Assembly (NCBI GenBank): GCA_964449165.1
Contig: CAYVAT010000002.1
Location: 62,001 to 126,000 of the forward strand
Source of the DNA: CAYSCW01 sp964449165
GTDB lineage: Bacteria; Acidobacteriota; Aminicenantia; Aminicenantales; Aminicenantaceae
Direction: 5' to 3'
DNA length: 64,000 nt
Positions within the stretch are counted from its first letter, which is position 1. Every line of letters starts with the position of its first letter. Both the position numbers and the translations under genes were made by a program. The notes below the pieces were generated by a model. It searched no databases and was not told the DNA's origin. It saw only the letters and a list, made by a program, of their open reading frames with translations. Shown piece by piece: positions 26,129 to 34,885 of the stretch.

Positions 26129-26783
26129 GAAGAGCCTCCGCTATATGAATATCTCCCGGGCCCGTTATTTTGATATTTTGTGTATCTCCTTCCACAATAT
26201 ATACTTTCTCTCCTATCCGCTCCACCAAAGAAGCCTCATCCGTCCCGTAAAAACTGTCTTCCTTTGCTTTTCTCAAGGCTCTCTCAAGCGTTGTGTAGAA
26301 GAATCCCTGCGGTGTTTGGACCTTGAAAAGAGTCAGCCTGTCCAGCGTCCTTACCACCCTCCCTTCCTCAACCCGCTTGATCGTCTCCTCAAGAGAAAGG
26401 GCAGGGATGGCCGCACCTTTCTGCTCTGCAGCCTCGATGACCCTGGAGATCAACTCCTTCCCTACCAGAGGCCTAACTCCATCGTGAACGAGAACGATAC
26501 CTGATTGATCTGGCTTAAGCTGATTAAAACCAGCCATTACTGAGTCCTGTCTCCTTTCTCCTCCCCTGACCACTGCCACCAATTTTTTATAGCGGTTGAG
26601 GTACTTTTCCCTGAGCCAATCCTCTCTTACCACCAGGATGACCTCTGTCACCTTTATGTGTTCCTCAAAGGTCTCCAGTGTTCTGTCCAAAACAGGTTTC
26701 CCTTTCAGAAGCGCAAACTGCTTGGCGCTGCCAAAACGTTTTCCCTCACCGGCAGCAACGATAATGGCGGAAACCTTCTTCAT
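26118..26783 (-). CDS. ispD: 2-C-methyl-D-erythritol 4-phosphate cytidylyltransferase
   Basis: The 221-residue nucleotidyltransferase makes CDP-methylerythritol in the MEP pathway. The N-terminal VSAIIVAAGEGKRFGSAKQF binds CTP; VLVHDGVRPLV and KVQTPQGFFY are also diagnostic. Its start overlaps the end of the PIN/TRAM gene by four bases and its end overlaps ispF, so translation of all three is coupled. ispE, for the next step, lies about 11 kb away near the other end of the same unit. Confidence 0.97.
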   Translation of the reverse strand: MKKVSAIIVAAGEGKRFGSAKQFALLKGKPVLDRTLETFEEHIKVTEVILVVREDWLREKYLNRYKKLVAVVRGGERRQDSVMAGFNQLKPDQSGIVLVHDGVRPLVGKELISRVIEAAEQKGAAIPALSLEETIKRVEEGRVVRTLDRLTLFKVQTPQGFFYTTLERALRKAKEDSFYGTDEASLVERIGEKVYIVEGDTQNIKITGPGDIHIAEALLAD

Positions 26784-27769
26784 TTTGCTTCCTCATTATA
26801 GCGTCCGAATATCATCTTGCCCACGGTGGTCTGGAGCACAGAGGTAACGGTGATGTCGATATTCTGGCCGATCATCTTCCTCGAGTTATCCACAACCACC
26901 ATGGTTCCGTCATCAAGGTAGGCCACTCCTTGATCCTTTTCCTTTCCTTCTTTGAGGACAAAAACTCTCATGGTCTCTCCTGGAAGCACCACAGGCTTCA
27001 AAGCGCTGGCCAGCTCATTGATGTTGAGAACAGGAATGCCCTGGAGTTGGGCAACCTTGTTGAGGTTGAAATCGTTGGTGATGATCTTCCCATCCAGATG
27101 CTTGGCCAGTTCAATCAGCTTGGAATCCACATCCCTGGTTTCAGGAAAATCTATTTCAGAGATAACAGTAGAGACTCGAGAGGATTTCTGAAGACGATCC
27201 AGAACCTCTAATCCCCTTCTTCCTCTCTGTCTTTTTATGCCATCGGCGGAATCCGCCACCAGCTGGAGTTCTTTAAGGATAAATTGAGGGATCACGAGAG
27301 TCCCTTCCACGAAGGCTGTATCACAGATATCTGCGATGCGGCCATCGATAATAACGCTTGTATCGAGGATCTTGTAGCTTCGTCCCACATTTTTCTCTCT
27401 AAAAAATCGAAAGAGATAGGCCGGATCCAGCCATTCGAACTTCTGGGCTCCCACCAGAAATCCGATGTAAGGCATGATGATAAGAAAAAAGATCCTGATG
27501 AAGTAGGTAGTGGAGTTGTCTCGAGCCACAGCTTGATAAATGGAGCCAAGCCCCCAACCCAAGAGAACTCCGGCAAAGGTGCCCACCGTTGAGCTCCAGA
27601 TGATTTTAAACTGGCTTTTCCTGATCCTGGTTTCAAGGTAGGTGATGATGGCGCTGAGCAGAAAGCCGAGCACAGCTCCTTGATAGTGCGTTAGATTAAA
27701 GGGAGGAAAAAAATAACCCGTTGCCGTTATTAAGGCAACAACGATGATACGAAAAATATGCATACCCAT
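26780..27769 (-). CDS. Membrane-bound PIN/TRAM domain protein (YacL-like)
   Basis: Four predicted membrane segments occupy residues 1-110. A PIN nuclease-like domain follows, starting YKILDTSVIIDGRIADI with D136, and containing acidic residues in VDSKLIELA and TNDFNLNKVA. A TRAM RNA-binding domain ends the protein (about 265-325). The family is widespread and often sits next to ispD, as here, and near radA; it is presumed to be an RNase or RNA-binding protein, but the substrate is not established. Its four-base overlap with ispD and 12-base gap to radA place it in the same unit. Confidence 0.92.
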   Translation of the reverse strand: MGMHIFRIIVVALITATGYFFPPFNLTHYQGAVLGFLLSAIITYLETRIRKSQFKIIWSSTVGTFAGVLLGWGLGSIYQAVARDNSTTYFIRIFFLIIMPYIGFLVGAQKFEWLDPAYLFRFFREKNVGRSYKILDTSVIIDGRIADICDTAFVEGTLVIPQFILKELQLVADSADGIKRQRGRRGLEVLDRLQKSSRVSTVISEIDFPETRDVDSKLIELAKHLDGKIITNDFNLNKVAQLQGIPVLNINELASALKPVVLPGETMRVFVLKEGKEKDQGVAYLDDGTMVVVDNSRKMIGQNIDITVTSVLQTTVGKMIFGRYNEEAK

Positions 27770-27781
27770 AATGACATTTCC

Positions 27782-29137
27782 TCAAAATATGATTCTCAAG
27801 GCCTCTCTGACATTATTGACTCCAAGCAGTTCTAGAGAGAGTCTTTCTTCCTTCTCCAATTGAGTCAGGTTCCCCTTAGGAAGGATGACTCTTTTAAAAC
27901 CCAGAGAAAGGGCTTCCTTAAGCCTTGAAAGAGGCTGGCTGACCGAGCGGATTTCACCACTCAAGCCAACCTCTCCGAAGACCGAAACATCGGCTGGGAT
28001 TGGTTTATTCTTGATACAGGAGACCACAGCCAAGATGACTCCTAAATCTGTGGCAGGCTCGTCAACCTCCAAGCCTCCGGCCACATTGAGATAAATGTCC
28101 TCTCCAGCAAAGCTAAGGCCCAGCCTTCTCTCCACAATAGCCAGCAGCATGGAAGCTCGAAAATGATCGAGGCCTATGGTCATTCTTCGCGGATTCCCGC
28201 TGAATAAGGTGGGGGAGACAAGAGCCTGTATTTCAGCCAGCAGAGGTCGCGATCCTTTGATAGTGCAGACCACCACGCTTCCCGCCTCATCGATCGGTCT
28301 CTCCTTTAAGAAGAAGGAAGAAGGATTGGGAATGACCTCGAGACCGCGGCCACCCATCTCGAAAATAGCCAGCTCTGAAACTGGACCAAACCTGTTCTTC
28401 AGAGCCCGCAGCACGCGATAAGCATGATCCCGTTCGCCCTCAAAGTAGAGGACCACATCCACCATATGCTCTAACGATTTCGGGCCGGCTAAGGACCCTT
28501 CTTTGGTGATATGACCAATAAGGAAAGAAGAGACATCATTCCTCTTGGCAAAGCGAAACACCTGATTGGCCACCTCCCGCACTTGACTGATGGTCCCGGG
28601 GCTTGAAGATAGTTTGGAAGAGAAAACGGTCTGGATGGAATCCAAAACAAAGATTTGAGGCGATAATTTTTCTGCTTGAGCGATGATTCTCTCCAGGTTG
28701 TTCTCTGCCAGGAGGTAGAGCTTTCCGTTGCCAAGGCCGAGCCTTTCACCCCGAATCTTGATTTGCTCCAGGGATTCCTCCCCTGAAACATAGAAGACTT
28801 TCTCTCCCTGAGCCGAAAAATCACGGCTTAGCTGAAGCAGGAGTGTGGACTTTCCGATTCCAGGCTCCCCCCCGATTAACACCAAAGATCCCAGAACAAC
28901 GCCCCCGCCAAAGACTCTATTCAACTCCTCAAGTTGTGTCTTGAATCTCTCCTTTTTTGTCTCCTTGATCTCCTCATAGAGAAGGGGCTTTGAGGGAGGA
29001 AAGGCTATTTCGGCACTCACCTCTTCCTCTACTTCTTCGATCAAAGTGTTCCACTCCCCGCAGCTGGGACATCTACCCATCCATTTGGGGGAATTAAATC
29101 CACAGTTCTGACAGATAAAAGCGGTCTTTTGCTTCAT
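27782..29137 (-). CDS. radA: DNA repair protein RadA (Sms)
   Basis: The 451-residue branch-migration helicase has a zinc finger (C9, C12, C23, C26), a RecA-like ATPase core with Walker A GEPGIGKST at 91-98, the RadA-specific KNRFG motif and a C-terminal Lon-protease-like domain. It helps process recombination intermediates together with RecA. The start overlaps mlaD by four bases. Confidence 0.97.
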   Translation of the reverse strand: MKQKTAFICQNCGFNSPKWMGRCPSCGEWNTLIEEVEEEVSAEIAFPPSKPLLYEEIKETKKERFKTQLEELNRVFGGGVVLGSLVLIGGEPGIGKSTLLLQLSRDFSAQGEKVFYVSGEESLEQIKIRGERLGLGNGKLYLLAENNLERIIAQAEKLSPQIFVLDSIQTVFSSKLSSSPGTISQVREVANQVFRFAKRNDVSSFLIGHITKEGSLAGPKSLEHMVDVVLYFEGERDHAYRVLRALKNRFGPVSELAIFEMGGRGLEVIPNPSSFFLKERPIDEAGSVVVCTIKGSRPLLAEIQALVSPTLFSGNPRRMTIGLDHFRASMLLAIVERRLGLSFAGEDIYLNVAGGLEVDEPATDLGVILAVVSCIKNKPIPADVSVFGEVGLSGEIRSVSQPLSRLKEALSLGFKRVILPKGNLTQLEKEERLSLELLGVNNVREALRIIF

Positions 29138-30444
29138 TGAAGGCCCAATCCAAATCCAAAGAAAAGCTCCCTCTTGGAAGCTAGAGTGAAGTCATCTATT
29201 CCCAAGAGGAGGTACAGATATTTGGAGACAGCATATCTTGTCCACAATCTCAATTGGGGCCGCGGGCTGCGATTAAAATCAAATCCCTCAAAAGAAACCA
29301 GCAACCGATCCTGAAGAGCATAGACATCCACACCGGCTCCAACATTGGACTCCATAATACCAGCTCTGGGGGAGAACGCTCCCCACCGCACTCCCGCCTG
29401 TACTGAGTAGACAAATCGCTCCAGCCATGGGTCTCGAATGACCTGCCCCATGAGAAATTTATCCGAGGCCGGCCAGAGGCGAAAAGAGAGTGTGGGTTTC
29501 ATCAATTGGCTCTCGCCATAATAATCGGCCCTCAACCCCAGAGAAAAACGCAATTCAGAAAAGGGATGGATAACTCTCTGCATTTTGCCTACTGTCTCCT
29601 GTGCCTCTTGATAAAGATCTGGCTGCTGAATCAGCTTTCCCAGAGTTCCTTCTCCCTTGTTGATTCTCTCCAGTGACTCGTTCAACAGCTTCAAAGACTC
29701 CTCTGTCTTGCGAAGCAATTCTTTTATGCTTTTCAGGTTTATTTTGATTTCCTCTCTATTTTCCTGGACTGTATCCTTGAGGAGGCTGATCAGCTCATCC
29801 AGATTATGAGCAACTTCCTCCACCCTCTTATCGAACTTCTGGATGGCCTGGGAAGGCATATTCAGGCTGCGGCTGATCTCATCCTTGTTCTCTCCCAAAA
29901 TATCTTTCAGATCTGTTGTTAAGGCAGAGAGATTCTCCAGGGTCTCGCGGAAGTTCGTTTGAGACTCCTCGCTGCCGACAAGCCCTCTGATACCCTTTCC
30001 CGTCTCCTTGACTTCCTCGCCAATAGAAAGCAACAGAGTGCCGATCTGGTCAAAGCTGACCGGGGGGAGACCTTCGATGGCCTCTTGCGGCTGGTAATAC
30101 TGCTGGCTTTCTCCAGGTAAGATCTCAATGTACTTCTCTCCCAAAAGCCCCAACGCTGCCAGGGTTGCTTGTGATCCCAAAGGGACCTTGATTTCCCGAT
30201 CGATGATCATTTCCACTTGTGCTCGGTTTATCTCCAGCCGAATATCCTTTACATACCCTGCCTTAACACCAGCCATCCTCACCACAGCACGTTTCTCCAA
30301 ACCGGCCACTGAATCAAAGTTGGCAAAGAGGGAATATCCTTTCTTCTGGAAAAACACGCTCATATCCCCGACGATGAAGATGAAAAGGGCTAGTATGACC
30401 AGAGCTGCGGCAATGAATATGCCGATTTTAAATTCCCTATTCAT
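29134..30444 (-). CDS. MlaD-like MCE protein with coiled coil and C-terminal barrel-like domain
   Basis: I place the start at 30444, where GAGGA is seven bases upstream; this gives 436 residues. One inner-membrane span (about 7-26) is followed by a single MCE domain (FANFDSVAGLEKRAVVRMAG...). Then comes a long, mostly helical stretch rich in E, K and L (about 130-290). The last 130 residues change character to amphipathic strands (SFRLWPASDKFLMGQV, LRLWTRYAVSKYLYLLLGID) ending in LFFGFGLGLQ. A MlaD with a C-terminal outer-membrane barrel that bridges the envelope is known from Veillonella parvula; this gene appears to have the same design. ATPase and permease genes precede it. Confidence 0.85.
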   Translation of the reverse strand: MNREFKIGIFIAAALVILALFIFIVGDMSVFFQKKGYSLFANFDSVAGLEKRAVVRMAGVKAGYVKDIRLEINRAQVEMIIDREIKVPLGSQATLAALGLLGEKYIEILPGESQQYYQPQEAIEGLPPVSFDQIGTLLLSIGEEVKETGKGIRGLVGSEESQTNFRETLENLSALTTDLKDILGENKDEISRSLNMPSQAIQKFDKRVEEVAHNLDELISLLKDTVQENREEIKINLKSIKELLRKTEESLKLLNESLERINKGEGTLGKLIQQPDLYQEAQETVGKMQRVIHPFSELRFSLGLRADYYGESQLMKPTLSFRLWPASDKFLMGQVIRDPWLERFVYSVQAGVRWGAFSPRAGIMESNVGAGVDVYALQDRLLVSFEGFDFNRSPRPQLRLWTRYAVSKYLYLLLGIDDFTLASKRELFFGFGLGLQ

Positions 30445-30491
30445 CAACATTTCCTCGTCAACAAAATGCCCTTTTCTTTTACCACGTTCCT

Positions 30492-31241
30492 CTACCAATT
30501 GACAATAGGCCCTGCGGCACGGCCGTGGATGAATTGCTGGATCACTGGATTTTGAGTCTTCCTGATCTCATCAGGGGTTCCGATCTCGATGATTCTTCCC
30601 TCATGGAGCATAGCAATCCTGTCGGCAACCTTATAAGAACTCTTCATATCATGAGTGATTGTCACCGAGGTCACCCCCATTTCTTTCTTCATCATGTTGA
30701 TCAAGTCGTTAATGGCATCAGCCCGGATGGGATCAATTCCTGTAGAAGGCTCATCATAAAGTATGATTTCTGGATTATAGGCAATCGCCCGGGCCAATCC
30801 TACTCTTTTCTTCATCCCTCCGCTGAGTTCATGGGGCATAAGGCTCTCCACTCCCCGAAGGCCCACCTTGGCCAGGCTCTCCATGACCAATTCATTGATC
30901 TTCTGAGGGGGAAAATTCATGTACCTCTCCAGGCCAAACCCAACATTCTGGGCCACAGTCATGGAGTCGAAAAGGGCTGAGCCTTGAAAAAGCATACCAA
31001 ACTTGCGGGTCACCTTGTGAAGCTCAGTCTCTTTGAGCCGAGTGATCTCCGCTCCATCAATATAGACTTCCCCTCGATCAGGTTTAATCAATCCGATAAG
31101 GTGTTTGATTAAAACGCTCTTTCCTGAACCGCTCTGGCCGATAATGACCATGGTCTCCCCGCGTTCGATCTCCAGGTTTACGCCACGCAGCACTTTGTTG
31201 GATCCAAAAGATTTGTGAAGGTCAACGATACGAATCATCAT
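30492..31241 (-). CDS. mlaF: Mla-type lipid transport ATPase
   Basis: The 249-residue ABC ATPase shows Walker A GQSGSGKSV, the MlaF-type KFGMLFQGSALFDSMTV segment, signature ELSGGMKKRVGLARAI, Walker B IILYDEPSTGIDP and the switch histidine ITHD. It powers retrograde or anterograde phospholipid traffic with the permease MlaE and the MCE protein MlaD. It overlaps mlaE by four bases and is followed after 47 bases by the MCE gene. Confidence 0.95.
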   Translation of the reverse strand: MMIRIVDLHKSFGSNKVLRGVNLEIERGETMVIIGQSGSGKSVLIKHLIGLIKPDRGEVYIDGAEITRLKETELHKVTRKFGMLFQGSALFDSMTVAQNVGFGLERYMNFPPQKINELVMESLAKVGLRGVESLMPHELSGGMKKRVGLARAIAYNPEIILYDEPSTGIDPIRADAINDLINMMKKEMGVTSVTITHDMKSSYKVADRIAMLHEGRIIEIGTPDEIRKTQNPVIQQFIHGRAAGPIVNW

Positions 31242-32023
31242 TTTATAGTCGCTGGGAGGAACTTGCTGAGAAAAAAATTGACGATCAAGATACTGATGCT
31301 GGAGAGAACCACAGTCCGGGTGGTTGCCCGCCCCACCCCTTCTGCTCCGCCCTCAGCCCTCAATCCTTGCCAGCAGCCGATAATAGCGATGATAACTCCG
31401 AAAACCGCTGATTTAACGAGGCCGCTGACCACATCCCATAATTCGAGATAGAGAAGCGTATTCTTGAGATAGATAATCCTGTTGACTCCCATGATAAACA
31501 CATTATAGATAAAGCCCGCAGCGATTCCGATGATATCTCCATAGAGAGTCAGCAAAGGAAGCATGATAAAACAGGCCATAATCCTGGGTACAACCAGATA
31601 CTTGTTAGGATCAGCGCCCAGGGTAAAGAGTGCATCGACCTGCTCGGTAATCTTCATGGTCCCGATTTCTGCAGCCATGGCTGACCCGACTCTTCCTGAA
31701 ACCATCAGACCCACCAGTATGGGGATGAGTTCTTTAGAGAGACCGAGGGAAATTATGGGCCCTCCAAAAGCCTCTGATCCTGGCCCCACATACCGGTGAA
31801 AACCGATGTATGTCTGGAGTCCGAACACAAGCCCGCCAAAAGCGGCGGTCAAAGAGACTACAGGCAACGAGCGGACCCCTACCTCCTCCATCTGCTGGAG
31901 GAATATTTTCTTTTCCCATGGCTTCCGAAAAATATTTTTGAAGCTCTTAAGGGTTAAGAGTCCCAATTCCCCCAGCTGCTGGAAAAATAGATACAGAAGA
32001 AAAGGCCTCTGTCGATTGGACAT
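31238..32023 (-). CDS. mlaE: Mla-type lipid transport permease
   Basis: The permease has the MlaE family core: RSLPVVSLTAAFGGLVFGLQ, the highly conserved LGLSKELIPILVGLMVSGRVG and EIGTMKITEQVDALFTLG, and about five membrane spans. I chose the ATG at 32023, one base after the dnaB stop, giving 261 residues; the longer frame starts inside dnaB. Its position directly behind dnaB shows the lipid transport genes are embedded in the translation/replication unit. Confidence 0.95.
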   Translation of the reverse strand: MSNRQRPFLLYLFFQQLGELGLLTLKSFKNIFRKPWEKKIFLQQMEEVGVRSLPVVSLTAAFGGLVFGLQTYIGFHRYVGPGSEAFGGPIISLGLSKELIPILVGLMVSGRVGSAMAAEIGTMKITEQVDALFTLGADPNKYLVVPRIMACFIMLPLLTLYGDIIGIAAGFIYNVFIMGVNRIIYLKNTLLYLELWDVVSGLVKSAVFGVIIAIIGCWQGLRAEGGAEGVGRATTRTVVLSSISILIVNFFLSKFLPATIK

Positions 32024-32024
32024 T

Positions 32025-33380
32025 TCAGGCTTCAAAAGAGCGGTACTCCATATCTGCAAAACGTGCGTACTCTCTGATGAAGGCCAGGCCGATCCTGCCA
32101 GTGGGGCCGTTTCTCTGTTTGGCTACGTTAATTTCAGCAATCCCTCTCAACGATTCATCTTGAGGCCGATAAAGCTCTGCCCGATAGATGAAGATGACCA
32201 CATCGGCATCCTGTTCTATGGCCCCCGATTCTCTCAAATCAGAAAGTTGCGGGATGGGCTCTCGCCTCCCTTTCTCCGGAGCCCGGCTAAGCTGGGAGAT
32301 CCCCACCACCGGAATCTGCAGTTCTTTGGAAAGCTCCTTTAATGAGCGGGATATATAAGAAATCTCCTGCGTCCTGTTCTCAAAACGTCCCCCGGCACGC
32401 ATGAGTTGAATATAATCGACAAAGAGCAGATCGAGGCTCTGTTCCATCTTGAGCCTCCTTGCTTTAGCTTTCATCTCCATCACGGTCAAAGCGGCAGACT
32501 CATCTAAGAAGATCTTTGCTCGCGAGAGGGATTCAGCACTCAGTTTGAGCCTCTCGAATTCTCTGTCGCCGATAAAACCTGTTCTCACCTTTTTTATGTC
32601 CAGCTGGGCCTCGCCACAAAGAAGCCGGATCACAATCTGTTCTTTGGCCATCTCCATGGAGAAAAAGCCCACAGAAAAGTCGGTCTTCGCTCCCACATAA
32701 TGAGATATATTCAGGCCCAGAGCCGTCTTTCCCATGGAAGGACGAGCAGCGATGACGATAAACTCGGAATTGTGGAAACCAGAAGTCAAACTGTCCAGGT
32801 CACGAAATCCGGTAGGAATTCCAGTGACCGCTTCTTTCCGATCATGAAGAGCCCGAATCATCTCCAAGGCGGGCTCTGTCAGCGTTCCCACCTTGACAAA
32901 TCCAGGCTTTATCCTCTGTTCTGCCACTTCTATGATCGCCGCCTGAGCTTCATCGAGAAGTTGATCAGCATCCTCTTTTTGCTCGTAACTGGAGGAAATA
33001 ATCTTTGCTGAAGAAAGGATCAAGCGCCGGAGGAGGGACTTCTCTTTAATGATCTGGGCATGATATTCTATATTTAAGCTCTTGGGCACTCCATCCATAA
33101 GGGACGATAGATATGCGGCGCCTCCTACTTCCTCAAGAGTCCCGGCCCTCTGTAGCTCTTCGCTCAGAGAGAGCAAATCCACAGGTACGCCTTTATCCAC
33201 AAGGGCGATGATCTTCTCAAGGATCTTCTGGTTAATTTCTTTATAGAAATCCTGAGGCGAAATGATGGAAAGGACCACATTGAGATTTCTATCATTAACC
33301 AGAATCCCGCCCAGAACTGTTTTTTCTGCTTCAGGGCTATGAGGAGGTGTCTTCTTGAGAAACATCAGATCGAGTTCCAT
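32025..33380 (-). CDS. dnaB: Replicative DNA helicase DnaB
   Basis: The 451-residue hexameric helicase has the N-terminal DnaG-interaction domain (PHSPEAEKTVLGGILV), a linker helix, and the RecA-like motor with Walker A ARPSMGKTAL, the LLFVDYIQLM Walker B region and an SRAPEKGRREPIPQLSDLRE segment typical of DnaB. No intein is present. It follows rplI, an order common in bacteria (rpsF-rpsR-rplI-dnaB), and precedes mlaE by one base. Confidence 0.97.
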   Translation of the reverse strand: MELDLMFLKKTPPHSPEAEKTVLGGILVNDRNLNVVLSIISPQDFYKEINQKILEKIIALVDKGVPVDLLSLSEELQRAGTLEEVGGAAYLSSLMDGVPKSLNIEYHAQIIKEKSLLRRLILSSAKIISSSYEQKEDADQLLDEAQAAIIEVAEQRIKPGFVKVGTLTEPALEMIRALHDRKEAVTGIPTGFRDLDSLTSGFHNSEFIVIAARPSMGKTALGLNISHYVGAKTDFSVGFFSMEMAKEQIVIRLLCGEAQLDIKKVRTGFIGDREFERLKLSAESLSRAKIFLDESAALTVMEMKAKARRLKMEQSLDLLFVDYIQLMRAGGRFENRTQEISYISRSLKELSKELQIPVVGISQLSRAPEKGRREPIPQLSDLRESGAIEQDADVVIFIYRAELYRPQDESLRGIAEINVAKQRNGPTGRIGLAFIREYARFADMEYRSFEA

Positions 33381-33412
33381 TTCTCTTTCCTACCTCCAAA
33401 AATAGATTCAGC

Positions 33413-34087
33413 CTATTCTGGCTTTTCCTCGTCTATCTCTATCTTCTCTTCCTCGGTTTTCTTTTCCTCTTTTTTCCTTCTCTTCTTTTTCTCGACTTTG
33501 GCCTCTTCGATTACCTGCGGCTTTTCTTTCTCTTTTCTCTCAGCCTTTTCCTCTGGTTCCTTTTCAGCAACTTTTTCTTCCTTCTCCTCTGCATGCTCCT
33601 TCTTCTCCTCCACAGGAGGGGCCTTTTTCTCTTTTGCAGAATCTTCCTCGCTGAGGACTTCTATCTTTACCTCTGACTTTTCATCATGAAAGACTTTGAC
33701 GGGGACAGTGTAATTACCCAACCTCTTGATTGGTTCTTCTAACAGAATCTTCTTCTTGTCAACCTCCATCCCTCTCTCAGCCAAAACCTCTCTAATGTCT
33801 GCAGCGCTCACTGAGCCAAAAATAACATCTTTCTCCGCTGTTTTTCTGACGAAGGTCAATCGTGTCTCGTTAAGCTTCTCGATGATTGTCTGATGTGATA
33901 TCCTCTCCAGTTCGTACCTTTTTCTCAACGCCTGCTGTTCCATCTCTATCATCTTCATGTTTGATGGCGTAACCTGGAGAGCCAGTCTTTTTGGAATGAG
34001 ATAATTCCTTCCGTATCCTGCTGCAACGTCGACAATGTCTCCTTTTTTCCCTAAATTCTCGATGTTTTCTCTCAGAATAACTCTCAT
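33413..34087 (-). CDS. rplI: Ribosomal protein L9 with long charged C-terminal tail
   Basis: Residues 1-148 are a complete L9: MRVILRENIENLGKKGDIV, GYGRNYLIPKRLA, the connecting helix, and a C-terminal domain containing KDVIFGSVSAADI. Normal L9 ends near residue 150. Here about 75 more residues follow, made almost only of E, K, A and P (for example EEKKEHAEEKEEKVAEKEPE). The tail is probably disordered. The ssb gene often found between rpsF and rpsR is absent here. Confidence 0.96.
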   Translation of the reverse strand: MRVILRENIENLGKKGDIVDVAAGYGRNYLIPKRLALQVTPSNMKMIEMEQQALRKRYELERISHQTIIEKLNETRLTFVRKTAEKDVIFGSVSAADIREVLAERGMEVDKKKILLEEPIKRLGNYTVPVKVFHDEKSEVKIEVLSEEDSAKEKKAPPVEEKKEHAEEKEEKVAEKEPEEKAERKEKEKPQVIEEAKVEKKKRRKKEEKKTEEEKIEIDEEKPE

Positions 34088-34115
34088 CTTCCTTCTCCGC
34101 TCGAAGACAAAAATT

Positions 34116-34373
34116 TCAGTCCGCGATGAAAGGAAGCAAGGCCAGTAACCTCGCTTTTTTTATAGCTGTGGAGAGCTTTCTCTGATGGAAGGCACAGGTC
34201 CCGGTCATTCGTCGCGGTGCTATCTTCCCCCTGTCTGCCACATACCTCTTCAGAATATCCACATTCTTGTAGTCGATTTCCTTTACATTTCTCTCGCAAA
34301 AGCGACAGGTTTTTTTCCTAGGAGGAAAGTATCTCCTGGCTGAAGTCCTCTCGCTTCTTTGTTCTCTAGCCAT
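34116..34373 (-). CDS. rpsR: Ribosomal protein S18
   Basis: The 85-residue protein has the S18 core DYKNVDILKRYVADRGKI and RRMTGTCAFHQRKLSTAIKKAR. C23, C26, C60 and H63 form a likely zinc site, as in the cysteine-containing version of S18. It binds S6 and the 16S rRNA platform. It lies between rpsF (three-base gap) and rplI (28 bases). Confidence 0.97.
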   Translation of the reverse strand: MAREQRSERTSARRYFPPRKKTCRFCERNVKEIDYKNVDILKRYVADRGKIAPRRMTGTCAFHQRKLSTAIKKARLLALLPFIAD

Positions 34374-34376
34374 TGT

Positions 34377-34784
34377 CTATTCCTCCTTAGCTTCTTCATC
34401 CGAAGAGGATTCTTTTTGTGCTACCGAGTCTTCTGCTTTTGCAGAAGCCTCTTCTTCCTTTATGGTAGGCTTCATCTTCTTCCTCCGGATATTCTCTCTG
34501 GTTTCCTTCCTAACAGTCAAGTAACGGATGACTGTATCAGCCTGTTTGAACCGCCTTTCTAGCTCTGCAGGAATTTCTGATTCACCTTCATAGCGAAACA
34601 GAACATAGAAGGCTTCCTCAAACTTACTGATGGAATAGGCGAGTTTTCTCTTCCCCCATTCTTCTTTATCGACCATCTTGCCCTTTTTCTTGGCTATGAC
34701 ATCTGCCATCTGAGTAATGAGGCCTTTTGTTTCTTCTTCAGTAAGGTTGGGGGAAATCAGAAAAACTGTTTCGTATTCTCTCAT
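34377..34784 (-). CDS. rpsF: Ribosomal protein S6 with acidic tail
   Basis: Residues 1-100 give the S6 fold (MREYETVFLISPNLTEEE, KRKLAYSISKFEEAFYVLF, DTVIRYLTVRKE). The last 35 residues are a low-complexity tail rich in E, S, A and K, comparable in kind to the polyglutamate tail of E. coli S6, which is enzymatically extended. AAGGAGG lies five bases before the ATG. A structured 101-base leader separates it from pth. Confidence 0.97.
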   Translation of the reverse strand: MREYETVFLISPNLTEEETKGLITQMADVIAKKKGKMVDKEEWGKRKLAYSISKFEEAFYVLFRYEGESEIPAELERRFKQADTVIRYLTVRKETRENIRRKKMKPTIKEEEASAKAEDSVAQKESSSDEEAKEE

Positions 34785-34816
34785 CTTAACCTCCTTATGG
34801 ATTCAAGCTCCTTCTT

Positions 34817-34880
34817 CAAATAAAAGGAACAAGGGGTTCCCTCATAAAAGGGAAGAGTACCTTTCTGTTTAGAGATACTC
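34817..34880 (-). promoter_or_regulatory. Structured leader between pth and rpsF
   Basis: Two hairpins can form in the transcript. GAGTATC pairs with GGTACTC across a 12-base loop (34880-34855). GGAAC pairs with GTTCC across five bases (34842-34824) and is followed by a T-rich run. The second resembles a weak intrinsic terminator. Leaders before rpsF in several bacteria bind the S6:S18 dimer, but I cannot match that motif base by base here. Confidence 0.4.
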
Positions 34881-34885
34881 TTTAT

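Noticed and set aside
33339..33689. Plus-strand serine/phenylalanine-rich frame opposite the L9 tail
   Set aside because: It is the complement of the E/K-rich low-complexity tail of rplI, which leaves the opposite strand open by composition.
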